A stretch of 64,000 nucleotides of DNA from Tubulanus polymorphus. Lineage: Eukaryota > Nemertea > Palaeonemertea > Tubulaniformes > Tubulanidae. A program made the position numbers and the translations under genes. The DNA lies in NCBI RefSeq assembly GCF_964204645.1, contig NC_134033.1, positions 1,733,631 through 1,797,630 on the forward strand. The letters run 5' to 3'. How positions within the stretch are numbered: position 1 is the first letter of the stretch; each line of letters opens with the position of its first letter. Below, in pieces: positions 10,251 to 21,916 of this stretch. Under the pieces are notes generated by a model, which had not been told where the DNA came from, searched no databases, and saw only the letters and a program-made list of their open reading frames with translations.

Positions 10251-12205
10251 TGAATTTTAAGGATAGTTTGATACTACTGGAGCACCTGGCGGATCCTCGG
10301 CTGCCAGGGGATGAATCCTCTGCAATCACAGTAGAACTAGGACCTGGAAGAGGTTCTTCAGGAACCTTATTTTCATCGCCACGGGTGATTTGTACTTTAT
10401 TCTCGGAATGAAGTAGTCAGATTCTCGATAATTTTTCATTGCGGTTGTGGCTAAGATAATGCGGCTTTGTCGATACACTGTTCCGCTCTTAAGGGTTCTG
10501 CAGTAGCGTTCAATGTTTTTTTTAACACCACGACCGTATCCAACCACATTACGCAAGGAACGTGCATCACGATTCTAGTTTTTTTTGGTTAGTTTTTTGT
10601 TTGTTTTTTCTTGCATTATCGGTTAAGCCCTATCGGTTTGTTCATTAAACCACTTAATGGTTTAAACCTTGCAATGGCCTTTGAAGTATTGCCCGCTCTC
10701 TGCAACCAGCCAGCAGGACTCGGACCTGCGTGGCTTTTCTCACGACTAACCCTATTGACTATCCATTTGACCTCACGACGGAATCATGGTCTTTGCTGTA
10801 TTGTTTGCACACTAAAAAGTAACCAACATGATACAAATCTGATTGTGTCACTCAGCACTGATAGCAGTGAATGCAACAGCATGACGTCTCGTCCCAATAA
10901 GCTAGACCACTGTGTGTCGAAACCCGGGAGGGGGAAGCCCGAAATCGCCGTCTGAGAGCGCCGCTGTTCTTGTCCGGGATGTATGCACTTCCCCTCCTGT
11001 CCTGCACGGCGATGTCGAAACCAGAGACCAAAAATAACCAACGTCTCAACTCAGGTTGATAAATGATGCAAGGATTCTATTGCATGAACTTTAGCAACTG
11101 ACAATATCCTATTACCCTTACCCCGCGTGTTGCGCTGCCTCTGCTCTGGCTCCGGCCGATGTTGCCACCAATGTTGCTCTCCCTGTTTTTTCCCCCAGAG
11201 TACAGTTTGTACCGTGCATTTATTCTATAAATTTATCGTTATCTAATTCCGGGTTTTATTAGAAAGCTTTTAATTATTCCATAATACTAGACGTCAGGAA
11301 TTGTCCCACAAGCTGGAGATAGCGTAATAGCAGACAGTGATACGTAGTTAAATTGATTAGAATTCCTATGTCACAACAGTATCTATGTAGGTGTCGTGTA
11401 TGGCCATCACCGGCTCATATCGTCTTCTTGGCATAAGCCCTAGTTCGACTGCATAACGTTTCGTTCTGATGTAGATTGGTGGCAAAGGTTTTTTATCTGC
11501 CTTGTACAAAACTTTTTTAAATCGCGATCAGGCTAACCATAACATACCCGGTAGTTACAGAAATGAATTGATTACTGTTATTACAGTTAATCTTATTGCA
11601 GTTTACGAAAGCGACCCGAGCGATGGGGAAAAACAAGGTATCGTTTTTTACTCCTCGTGAAAAAAAGCCAATAACATTGAAGCAAGATACGTTTGATTCT
11701 ATTTAAAAAAAAACTTCATAATTCGTTTATTGTTTTTCGTCATATAGATCTTTTCGACAATATACAAACACAAAATAGAAGCACAAAGTAAAGAGGATCC
11801 CAATTGGACGTGAAGAACTGGTTGAAATCTGTTTGGCATCTCACTTGAAATCTGCAACAAAAACAACGAAGAATCTTTGTAATTAAAAAACTCTTTCTGA
11901 GAAAAATGGCTGCATCCATTAGCCTAGGGATTTAATTCTAAACAGCCTTTGGGAACACACTTTTGACATCATCAAAATGCGTAAGGTGACCTATAGAACC
12001 TTCCACAAAAATGGCTGCCTTCATGAATTCCCCTATGCCATCATTTAAATGCTTTATATGAAAAATTATCTACTCAAATAGACGGAAAAAGATCGATGCC
12101 TTCGTTGGTACAAATCTTCCAACTCAGTTAAAAAGCAACGCTTTTGCTATTGATATTTGTATGAACTATGTTTGGGCGTACCTCTGTTTAATGCCATCTT
12201 TCTGT

Positions 12206-13308
12206 TTATGCGTATCCGTAATTTTTAGCGTTGTTGCCGTAAGCTTTGTTGGCGTAGTTGCCTTTAGCACCGTAACCTTTGTTGTAACCGTTGGCATTAC
12301 CCTGATTGGCGTAACCTTTATTGTATCCGGCAGCTCCGCCATTAGCGAATCCACCGTGACCACTGGCGGCACCGTATGCTCCTTTCTTGAATTGGGCGCC
12401 ACCGGCGGCGTGGGAGTTTTGGGAACCTTGTCCAGCAACTGATCCATAGCCATTCCGAGATTTCAAGCCAGCGCGTTCATCCCAGACCTTATCGACAGCT
12501 CTAAGACTTCCGGCTCGTTGATTGTATTTGTCGAGGTTGTTGTAACCTCCACGTTGGGCAAAGGAACCCTGTGCACCGGAGCTTTTGACAGCTCCATTGC
12601 TGCCGCTGGCGCCGTAACCTCCGGCATTCTTGTATCCGCCATGTCCTTGGTTACCGTACTTTTTGAAACCTTGGTCGTGACCTTGGTTGCCATATCCTTG
12701 GTTGTAGCCGTTACCGTAGGCACCGTAGGCCTGAGCTCCACGGTTGCTGCCTCCGTAGGCGTTGTAAGCGTTTCCATATGGACGTGGCTGGTACATTATT
12801 CTTCCTCCTCCGTAGCCACCACCTCCTCCCCTTCCGTAGCCACCTCCACGTCCCATTCCGTAGCCGCCTCCGTATCCTCCGGCTCCACCGCCTCCGTAAC
12901 CTCCGCCTCCACCGCCTCCGTAACCTCCGCCTCCACCACCTCCGTAACCTGCGGCTCCACCGCCTCCGTAACCTCCGCCTCCACCGCCTCCGTAACCTCC
13001 GGCTCCACCGCCTCCGTAACCTCCGCCTCCACCGCCTCCGTAACCTCCGGCTCCACCGCCTCCGTAACCTCCGGCTCCACCGCCTCCATAACCTCCGGCT
13101 CCACCGCCTCCGTAACCTCCGGCTCCACCGCCTCCGTAACCTCCGCCGCCTACGGGCATGTAGCCTCCTATAAGTTAAAAGTGAATTTAAGAATGAAGAT
13201 AGCGAAATAATGAACAGAAATGTGACAGAGCGAGAGAGAGAGAGTGCATCAATATTTACCAGCATATACAGCAGCAAACAGCCCAATAAAAGTAATAGCA
13301 ATCTTCAT
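12206..13308 (-). CDS. Secreted Gly/Tyr-rich repeat protein, gene C
   Basis: Coding exons complement(13260-13308, 12206-13167) encode 336 residues. Exon 1 gives the signal peptide MKIAITFIGLFAAVYA and ends in phase 1 at GTAAAT; exon 2 starts after AACTTATAG. After GGYMPVG come about fifteen near-perfect G-G-Y-G-G-G-G-(A/G) repeats, then GYGMGRGGGYGR, a Tyr/Asn/Gln middle (YNQGYGNQG) and the conserved block with YNQRAGSLRAVDKVW, NSHAAGG and a YGYA end. It is a more distant relative of A and B, on the same strand, and has its own TATA promoter. The GGX repeat resembles glycine-rich silk, cuticle and shell proteins in composition. No enzymatic motif is visible. Confidence 0.85.
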
Positions 13309-13490
13309 TTTGTAGCTCTGGAAGTAAATTCAACCCAATAGTTTAAAATCAAACAATTTCTTTTAAACCATCTGAGACTATAACCGTTCTAAAAAGTGCA
13401 GTGTTAGTAGCCTCAATCGTTGGCGGTATCGCAACACCAGCTATCCCGACAGATTGCGTGATAAACACTCAGCGTAGCGCTGCGCACTCG

Positions 13491-13548
13491 GTCTAGTGTG
13501 ACAGGGTTTCGTCACGCGTTTAGCAATGTCAACAGGTTCAAATCTGCC
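13491..13548 (+). repeat. tRNA-derived SINE remnant (family S1)
   Basis: A GTCTAGTGTGACAGGG head and an AGGTTCAAATC B-box with intervening TAGCAATGTC match the minus-strand copy at 828-903. It lies in the 5'UTR intron of gene C. Confidence 0.45.
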
Positions 13549-13887
13549 GGGAGAGGATGATGTGCGTGGAACTCAATGTTTTGATAACTGGATCCCAAAA
13601 ACTTGAATTCGACCACAAGGGTCTGCAGTTGCACTAAAGCCAGTTGAAGTTAACTGGTATTAAAATGCCAAAGTGACAACTGAAATTGCAATATCACTAC
13701 GGAATTTCGTCACCAGTTAACCTTAAACAATTTTTGACTAAACTAACCCACGGATCAGATTCGAATTGATACAAAGAAGTTGGGTACCAGGTTATCCAGT
13801 ATTTCCAAATGTATAAGTTCACATTAACAAGGCTGAAAACGTCCAAAGACAAGTAGCCAACGATCCTTAGGATTCAATTCTTCTTAC

Positions 13888-13948
13888 CTCTTTATTCAGC
13901 GACAGAAAATGGTTGTATCCAGTCGAGAGAATATGAGCCTCTTTTATA
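13888..13948 (-). promoter_or_regulatory. Gene C TATA box and non-coding exon 1
   Basis: TATAAAAG on the minus strand at 13941-13948 is followed by a short leader ending at 13888 (AAAGAG|GTAAGA). The presumed acceptor TTACTTCCAG lies just upstream of the ATG at 13308. This repeats the leader-exon design of A and B with an unrelated sequence. Confidence 0.6.
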
Positions 13949-16480
13949 CCAGTGTGATCTCACCCACCTGACACTGTGCACACCTGTGCCTGACTCATTC
14001 GATTAAGGCGAAACAATTGAACATGAGTCAAAAGAAAATTCGTCACCTCTTCTTTTGTCTCTGAAGGTATGATAGATTTCACCTGGTGCCCACGTTTGCA
14101 ATGTCATCTGCGATGCGTCCGAAAAGTTGAAAAGGTAACGCGCGCATAACAAAGTTGAAAAGTTGAAAATACGTGAACCTATTCTACTTATTCCAGTTAA
14201 GAATGCGGCTATCATGAAGGCAAAAGCTGAGTTAGACCTAAAAAAGATCATCCATGGAGGTTAGACAATTGAAGAGGTTTCTATAAATTTGGAGTTTATA
14301 TATCTTTAGCAATCTCCATACTTGGACGGTCAAAGGGTCAAAATGATTACTTAAATGATGAAGTCAATAGAATCATCGTTGATTCCGATATATCTAACAT
14401 TGGTGTCGATCAACTTAAGATTGGGCCTACATGAATATCTTAAAATAGATTTTTCCAACTTTGTTCATTTTTCCGAGATTAAAATTCCTAATCTTTTTTC
14501 TTGTACGACAAAAATTTGGAGCCACCTAAATACCGTTGAACGGATTTGGGCCTTCTTTATATACCCCACTCCCTTAATGAATCAAATCAAAGCCACCTAC
14601 AGTTTTACCGATTACGTCATAAGAAAATACATATATTTGATTCTTGTCGTCATAGGTTTTGCATGACTATATACGGAATTCTACGAAGGCGTTTCTGAAA
14701 TGCGCTCGGGAAGGAGCTTCGTACGCGCAGGTTTCCTTAACGTTGATGGATGGTTGTTTAGCACGACCACGTTTGTCGATCCAGAACCGCGGTTAAAACC
14801 GGTACATTCATCACCGAGTCAAACGTGTGTTCGTGACGCCCGACAAGATGGGCCTGGTAGTAGTAACGCAAAAAGACAATAGAATTGCGGAGGACGTCAC
14901 CAAAATTGGGGAATTACATTCATAAAAACGGATTCTCAGTGTCATCATTTACTTCTTCAAGTTCGATGATTTTTGAGCAGATTATTTACTCTGAAGTAGT
15001 ACGTGATTGGCCCAATTCAGCGGTTGCTTTATTCTGGCTTTCGTGTATGTTTCATAGTGGATGCAGTGACGTTGCAAGGGGTTCTGCCAAACTTAACAGT
15101 TAAATACAAGGAGGAGACATATATTTAGAGAATCCCACACTGATATAATGAAAGTCGGAAATATTTTCATCCAGCTATAAATTTATTCATCCGACGTGAC
15201 GACTAATCCTAATGCTAATAGTCATCTTCAGGAATACCGAGTAAAACAAAATACGAGGTATATATACAACATCGAGGCTTCTATACCCCGTATTTTGTTT
15301 CACCCAGTATTCCTGAAAATGACTGTAAGGATATAGTCGAAACGTTGAATAAACTACACTAGCTCAAGGAATACAGTATTCCTGAAGATGACTATTAGAA
15401 TATAGTTGAAACTTTTTGGACATCATCTTTCGTTATATCAGTTTGGGATTCTCTATATCGCCAAAACACGGCAAAGTGTTTCATCGGTTATCAAGGAGAC
15501 GTGTTTAGATGGCCCTATTCGTCGTGTGAACCATATTTGGCACACATAGATGAAGAAAAACGGTTCGCTACGATTTTGATGATATCACTAAAAAGAAAAC
15601 ACAATACGTGTTCTGTTGTTAAGACAATGATATAGAATCCCATACTAAATAAAAAAGAGTCCAAAATGTGTCATTGAGTTAATGCTTTAATCCAATGTTT
15701 CGATCATCAGGATCATCGATGCCTTGCTACTAACGTCGGCGATATCTATTCTTACAAATCAACCCGTGTAAACAACTTATACAACAAACTAGGACCAATT
15801 AAAATAATGACGAAGAACTCGTTCTTTTTTACTCTAAATGATGTTCTGTCTGTCTGGGCGGGAATGGTGGCTGCCACAAGGTGTGCGTAGGGCATATGGT
15901 AACATGTGTTGTTATTGTTCGCTTTGCATTTTCGAGTAAATCGCAATTCTATCAACATTGTGAAGGTAAATCATAGTAACTAAATCAAATTCGTGATCGC
16001 GCTCTGACAAGTCGACATTGAAAACCTATTCTTCAATTAAACGTCAATTTCTGGAGCTAGAATCTCATCTAGAATACTGTTCCTTGTTGTTTTATTGTGG
16101 TAAGATCTGGAATAATTTCTGGAATAATTTTTTGCGCGTAACTAAATTCGGGACTATCCTGGTGATATTACCTTTCGTGGATTATGAACTTATTTTTCTG
16201 AGAGGTAACTAAGGGAGGTTGGGATTGTCCTCTCCGAATTCCGGAATTCTAATCCAAGCTGGACGTTCGTTTCTACCAGAATACGAATCGATATAGTTCA
16301 TAAACGGAATACGTTCAGTCGAAACCTGCCTAGATTTAAATCTGTAGAATTTGTTTCAAATCTTAACTTAAAACTCGAAATAGATCTACAAGAAAGAAAA
16401 TCATGCCTCGCCCTATTGTTGTGGTATCTAAACCTGCCTTAGAATCCTGATTTCGAAGATTGTTTCCTTTAAGGCTGAAC
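13949..16480. other. Intergenic turning point of the cluster (minus genes left, plus genes right)
   Basis: No supported gene. It contains a Penelope-like terminal remnant at 15195-15420, a related fragment near 15660-15720 and scattered short open frames without homologous features. The cluster changes strand here: C reads left and D reads right. Confidence 0.45.
15195..15420. mobile_element. Penelope-like/retroelement terminal remnant
   Basis: Three copies of a CCTGAA(G/A)ATGACT motif occur here, one inverted. The plus-strand copies at about 15313 and 15381 are each followed by an ATAGT(C/T)GAAAC sequence, with GTTGAATAAACTAC after the first. Similar ends recur at 24085-24200 and 43148-43200. 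Such CTGANGA...GAAAC ends are known from Penelope-like elements, which carry hammerhead-type motifs. Here there is no reverse transcriptase, so these are terminal scraps. The family assignment is inferred from the motif. Confidence 0.4.
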
Positions 16481-17975
16481 ATGAAGCAGAAAATGAGGTG
16501 TATTATTCTGGTTCTGATAATAACATTCAGCAACATCGTCTATCGCCCTATCAATGCATCGTACTACAACGTAGGTAGGTATCTTATCCTATAGAATAGA
16601 TCCACGTTCTTCAATTTCATTTTTACCCTTTTCTCCCGTTTATACCGTCTTATTCGGTAACATCCTGATAGAAAAGTAATCCATTGTATTCCATTCTATA
16701 ATATGCTTGCTTTGAAATTTCATCCACATCTTAAAATCTCTAATTTCATTCTAATTACTTTATTTATCGTCCATTACCTCCTAGCCCTACTCCATAATTT
16801 GCCATTATATACATGCTTTGTAATAAAAATTTCACCAAACTTCATCCATAGATATCGTTATTTTTTTTCATTGCCTCCTGCTATTTAACCTACTAAACAT
16901 AAGTTTGGATATCCTAGTGAAAAAAGTAACGCAAATTCTAGTTTAAATGCAAGATCGACAGTTCCGTTTTCATGCAAAAGTTTGAGCTCAAAACGGTTGA
17001 GGTTGAATGATTGCCTTTTTTGAAAACATATGCAGTAAAGACTTAGTAATTATACCAAAATTTTAATTTTTTTGTGAAATTGGACCTCGATAATGAAATT
17101 TGATTAATACAATGAATAATTTCTGCAAATTGACTCCGTCTCCGATATCAGCATTAGGTGGTAAATTCAAAATATTCAGAAATACAATATTCTATAATTT
17201 TCTCTCTTCTCTAGCATCTTTGCCAACCGCTTCCTACGGCACTGGTTCCACTAACAGCGGGCTGGGGAAACAAGCCACTAGCGGGTCCTACAGTAACGGG
17301 AACGCCGCTGGAGAATCTACCGGCGGAAGCCAAGCACAATCCGCCACCATCGGCAATCAGGGAACTACGAGCTATAACCAAGGCGGTTCGACCGGAGCGT
17401 CGACGACATTCGGGGGTACCCAAGGGCATTCCTCGGGGGCAGGGAACGGCCAGAAGACCGGTTACGGAACATTGACCGCGTCCGGATCGAGTGGAGGCTA
17501 CGCTAAATCAGCGAATACCGGCTGGGGCAGCCAGGGCGATATATTCACCAAAGGGGGCTACACGGTCCAGAAAGCGTACGCCGGTAAAACGGGTCACGGC
17601 GCTGGGGGTGGAACGAATACCGTATCGACCGCTGGCTCGGCTTCCGGGGTCGGGGCAACGAATAACTACGCCGGAGGCGGTGTAACGCAAACTGTGAAAA
17701 ATGGCGGCTACACTGGTGGACAAAACGTCAACTACGGCACGCAAACCAACGCTGCTAACGGACATACCAACAACAACTTTGGATCGTCGCCCGGCTACAC
17801 AACGGGATACCGGTATCCGGTAAACTATGGAAACCAAGGGAACTACGGTAATAACTACGGCGGATATGGAAACAACTATGGAAACAACTATGGAAACAAC
17901 TATCCCATTTATGGTAATAACTACGGAAACAACTATGGAAATTATGGCCGAGGTAATTACGGAGGTTACTACTAG
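16481..17975 (+). CDS. Secreted Gly/Asn/Tyr-rich protein, gene D
   Basis: Coding exons 16481-16574 and 17215-17975 give 284 residues. Exon 1 encodes a longer signal peptide (MKQKMRCIILVLIITFSNIV...) ending in NASYYN, with a phase-1 donor TAG|GTAGGT; exon 2 starts after TTCTCTAG. In place of Y-G-G-G-G repeats, D starts with Ser/Thr/Gly/Gln sequence. It then has the plus-strand family block (YNQGGSTG, GSSGGYAK, NTGWGSQGDI, TKGGYTVQKAYAG, NGGYTGGQ) and ends in (Y/N)-G-N-N-Y repeats and GGYY. The GGYY end recalls A and B while the block matches E to I, so D looks intermediate between the two arms. Codon use is richer in GCG, ACG and GGG than in its neighbours. An AATAAA at 18022-18027 sits close to the stop, so this member may lack the 3'UTR intron. 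Confidence 0.8.
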
Positions 17976-18021
17976 TAAAGGATGGTAATGAACATCCCGA
18001 ATCCATGTCATCCATAGTCTA

Positions 18022-18027
18022 AATAAA
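18022..18027 (+). terminator. Poly(A) signal of gene D
   Basis: AATAAA lies 47 bases after the stop codon, in the expected range for a short 3'UTR. Confidence 0.5.
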
Positions 18028-18979
18028 ACTGTCGAGAAAGAAAAATAGAAATTAATGTTATCCAAATGTGTCTTTATTGTTTTGTTGTCTTGCTTTATTG
18101 CTTCATGTTGAGAGGGAGGAGAAGGTCGCCGCCCTTGGCAGATCAAGTAAAATCGAGAGACCAGGATCCAGAAGGAAATGAAACACATTTCTCGGAAAAG
18201 CGGCCATGTCAAGGGCAACTAGCGGGGCGTTACCCTCGGTATTGAAATGTTTCTGAAGAATTACACAACTACGATAGGATGTCATCATGAGTGTCAAATT
18301 TGCAGGTCCTAACTAGCTGACAAAATAGGCAACCTTAGTAAGCAGGAGTCCTGACCTCGAAACCAACCCCTAATCCACGCCGAGATATTTTTGGCTTCCG
18401 CTCATAACATGAATCCAAATGACTGTACTGGGAGACGTAGTGATGCCGTTTACAAATACCCCACAAATCAGAAACAATACATGGCATACTATCTATCTAT
18501 CTGCTTTGTAAAACGTGAAAACGAATATTCTCCAAAATATGCCGATAAATTACGATAATCAGTCGTTTGAAAATTCGATGACGTCATACGGGGGATTCAC
18601 GGAGCCGAATATCCTTCCTAACACGAGCTACGCATCTTAACGTTCTTTGAGAAAAAAATATCCGTTTACTCAATTGCTCGTTTATCTAGACACGTGACCC
18701 GTATGCGTGTGCGTACTACTGTGGTAAAAATGAACCAATCAGGATCGATTAGGTTTTGAATCAGCGGTCACGTGGGCGATCCGTATGGATGACTAAAAGG
18801 TGGGTGCGATAAATCCGAATCGAGTGACGCGTTGGACATCAATATCTGACAATTCAAACAAAGACGATGAAACAAGCTGTTTCGTAGCGGGGCGATAAGT
18901 CACCGACGCTGTCCCAGCTTAAAGGAACATCCACTGCCGGTGGTATCCGCCGCGCAAAACTGCCTATGATTCACCGTTT

Positions 18980-19495
18980 TCATTGTCTATATAATAACCG
19001 TTCGCTTTACCTCTGCCGTTCACTAAAGCGCTGCATCCGAAGCAAGGTTCGTAACATTATCTCGAGTCCCGATTTTCGTGACTCTTTGTACAGTGATCTT
19101 TCGTTTACGTCCGAATGTTTTAATCATTTAAAGTAAAATGAGAAATGAAATATCGTTACCATTACTGAAACCTTTGGTAAAACTGAGCAGGATTCGACAG
19201 TCATTATTAACTTCATGTAACTTCACTGGAATCGTTGAAGTTACTGGTAATGAGAAGATCGTCGTTAGTAGCTTACCAAAATCTTACCGAAGCGTTAAAG
19301 TCATTTGAAATAAGAATTGCGTTGTTACTGCTCGAATATCTAATGTTTAATTGCGCCTCGATCATTCTATCCATTATTAAATTAGGCCAATCATTCTATG
19401 GAATGGTTGAACCTATTAGCTATAGCCGGTATATCGAATTACGACGATTATCAATGTAAATTTTATTTCAAGGTTCAGCACTGGACAACATCACG
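18980..19495 (+). promoter_or_regulatory. Candidate promoter, leader exon and 5'UTR intron of gene E
   Basis: A CTATATAATA motif at about 18987-18996 is a candidate TATA box. A leader exon could end at the weak donor GCAAG|GTTCGT near 19044, with the acceptor TTATTTCAAG near 19473 shortly before the ATG. The spacing fits the family pattern but both sites are weaker than in the other members. Confidence 0.35.
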
Positions 19496-20754
19496 ATGAA
19501 ATTGGCAATCTTGGTCATCAGTTTGGTATCGACGGCTAGCGCCGGCTACTATGGTGGTATGGGCGGTATGGGCGGCTATGGTATGTACCAAAAAGGGACA
19601 ATAGTTTTGGTAATATGGATGAGTTGGGGATTAATTAGTAATGACATACTGGGACACTTTTGTCTACCTTATGGAACATTTTTCTGGGGACATTTTTGCA
19701 AGATTGCAAGGATGGCAAGAGAAGTGTTGGTGGTAGGGAGGCTGTTGTAAGGGATGTAAATAGTAATCGCTCGCGTCCATCATACTCATCCATTTTTTTT
19801 CAAATTAAATCCCGAAATATTTTGCTTCTAATTCAAGGCACTGGTGGATACAGTGGCGCCGGGTACGGAGGAGCCGGTTACGGAATGGGCGGTTATGGAG
19901 GAGGTGGATACGGAGGAGGAGGATACGGAGGAGCCGGATATGGAGGAGCAGGAGCTGGATACGGAGGAGCAGGAGCTGGATACGGAGGAGGAGGATACGG
20001 AGGAGGAGGATACGGAGGAGGTGGATACGGAGGAGGTGGATACGGAGGAGGTGGATACGGAGGTAAATAGTTTTTTCACCAACGGCCTAAGGTCGATTCG
20101 GTGAATTCTGCGATGACGATTCAAATGTTTCAGATATAAATTTACTCATTTTCAGGCTATGGAAGAGGTGGGTATTATCCTGGTGGTGGAGCTTATGGCG
20201 GCACTTACGGAGGTCAAGGAACTCGTGGCGTCTACCAAAATAATCAAGCTGGAGCGCAAAATAGCGCTGCCGCACAAAACCAATATGGCGGCGTTGGAAA
20301 CAAGAACCAAAACACCTACAATCAAGGTGGTGCAACCGGTGCCAAAACTAACTACGGAGGAGTTCAATCGCACGGTGCTATGGCTGGCAACAAAAATAAA
20401 CAAGGTTACGGCGCTATGAATGGTCAGGGATCAAGCGGAGGATACCACAAGACTACTGATACCGGTTGGGGAAGTCAAGGATCCATCGGAACCAAAGGAG
20501 GATACGTCGACCAAAATGCTTATGCCGGCAACAACGCTTACGGTGCTGGAGGCGGTGGTCAATCTCACGGATCTCACGGTCACGCAGTCGGAGGTGGAAC
20601 TCAAAATAACTACGCCATGGGAGGAACCTCACAAACTCAAAACCAAGGAGGTTATACCGGAGGTCAAACTGCAGGAACCGGTGCACAAGGCAGCAGTAGC
20701 AGTGCTAATGGTGGTACTAATTGGGGAGCTATCGGTGCCGGCTTTGGTCGTTAA
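19496..20754 (+). CDS. Secreted Gly/Tyr-rich repeat protein, gene E
   Basis: Three coding exons (19496-19580, 19838-20062, 20156-20754), all joined in phase 1, give 302 residues. Exon 1 encodes the signal peptide MKLAILVISLVSTASA and GGMGG repeats. Exon 2 is a self-contained 75-codon Y-G-G-(A/G)-G array. Exon 3 encodes the family block: NQYGGVGN, NTYNQGGATG, GVQSHGAMAGN, KQGYG, GSSGGYHKTTDTGWGSQGSI, KGGYVDQNAYAGNNAYGAGG, SHGSHGHAVGGG, NNYAMGGTSQTQNQGGYTGG and a final GAGFGR. A 3'UTR donor (AAAAG|GTAAAT) follows the stop by 4 bases; the acceptor at 20979/20980 and AATAAA at 21162-21167 complete the transcript. The function as an extracellular structural or adhesive protein is inferred. Confidence 0.88.
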
Positions 20755-20979
20755 AAAGGTAAATTCTACGTGAAATTTCAGTGCGATAACCAGAGCCAAG
20801 TTAGAATCGATTTTTACTTATGTTTACATCGACTCTGGATACAGTTACGCTGTATCTTCACCCTAGATGTTCCACAAATCAAATACACTCAAGAGCATAG
20901 GAACTATTGAGAAATAGGTCTACAGTGAAATGGAATCGAAGTCTGAAACAAACGTTTAATTGATTTGAATTTATTTCAG

Positions 20980-21167
20980 ATTGCTTCGTGTGTCACGTGG
21001 AGCCGGTTCTAATACTGCATTGAAACATCGACCTTGACATTGCACACAGACGATACAAACACGACGTAAACACAGGCTTCAAATGCTCACGAGAAAAAAA
21101 AACGAGATTTACCAACGAAAAGTTACATTATTTCAAAAACGATATATATTCTAATTCGTAGAATAAA
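20980..21167 (+). other. Terminal 3'UTR exon of gene E
   Basis: It follows the acceptor TTTATTTCAG and ends at AATAAA (21162-21167). It has the same position and role as the terminal exons of A, B, F, G and H. Confidence 0.5.
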
Positions 21168-21227
21168 GTTTATATATTTATTTGATAAATTTTTCGTTCG
21201 GAGTATACTGTAAGCATTGTTTCGTAA

Positions 21228-21325
21228 TGGGGGGGGGGGGGAATTCAGGGGTCGGGCTTTCATAGTCAACCAACTCATGGGTCGGGCTTTCATAGTCAAC
21301 CAACTCAGGGGTTGGGCTTTCATAG
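21228..21325. repeat. Poly-G run and 29-bp tandem repeat
   Basis: A run of about 13 G residues is followed by three copies of a GGGTCGGGCTTTCATAGTCA-type unit. It lies between gene E and the GPCR and is non-coding. Confidence 0.7.
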
Positions 21326-21916
21326 AGATCGAATAGAGATAACTACCTTCAAAGCGGATAGGGGTGCACATAACAGTATCGTATCGCTTGGACCCGAATC
21401 CTTTCGGACTTCATCACTCACATATCAGTGTGTCAAGAGGAGAGTTGACTGAAGTTCAGTTAGTAACCGAACTGCAGTTTACTCAACAGCTGGACTGCAG
21501 GTTTAGTCAGCAGTTGGACTACAGGTTAAATCAGTAGCAGGATCGATTAGGAAACTTTCTGGATTTCAACTTTATTGTTAAATCAGATTGAGATTCTCTG
21601 TGACTCAGGGCGTTTCACAAATGGTCGTCTTGGTGATGATTATCGCAGCCTCGAAACTTTCATCACATCAGTGTACGCTAACGTTATGTAATTTCAGCAA
21701 AATTATCATCACGAAGCTTTTCTCCCAAATTATAACCATCCGAACAAAGCAGAAAATCGATTCAAGAAACTTTAGTTCGCTGATTATAGAAAATGACTGA
21801 CTATTATGTATAACTAGTCTGGGTGTCGTCGGATAGTTGCCTGTTGATATCGGAATCGATCTTGTAAGAGCGGCGTATCGAAACATCGCTTCTAATATTC
21901 TTCAAGAAATCAAGAC

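Larger units (their letters stand above)
7146..12160. other. 5-kb intergenic region between genes B and C
   Basis: No supported coding gene. It holds a SINE (8280-8395), a palindromic MITE (8539-8680), a diverged internal duplication (8690-9300 against 9840-10250) and a copy of the TGATGTCATAGG-type dispersed repeat (about 11895-12060). The remainder is A/T-rich with only short open frames. Confidence 0.5.

Noticed and set aside
10326-10556. Minus-strand frame with a faint resemblance to mitochondrial ribosomal protein S25 (TLKSGTV, FIPRIKYKSP)
   Set aside because: No ATG before the similar region, the resemblance covers only about 50 residues and stops at a frame end. At most a decayed fragment; a profile search would be needed.
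12518-13210. 230-codon plus-strand frame opposite gene C
   Set aside because: Same antisense repeat artefact; the minus-strand model has a signal peptide, phase-matched splice sites and a TATA box.
17100-17214. Upstream extension of the gene D exon 2 frame (MINTMNNFCKL...)
   Set aside because: A TTCTCTAG acceptor at 17214 and a signal-peptide exon at 16481 with matching phase give a better start; the extension has no signal peptide.
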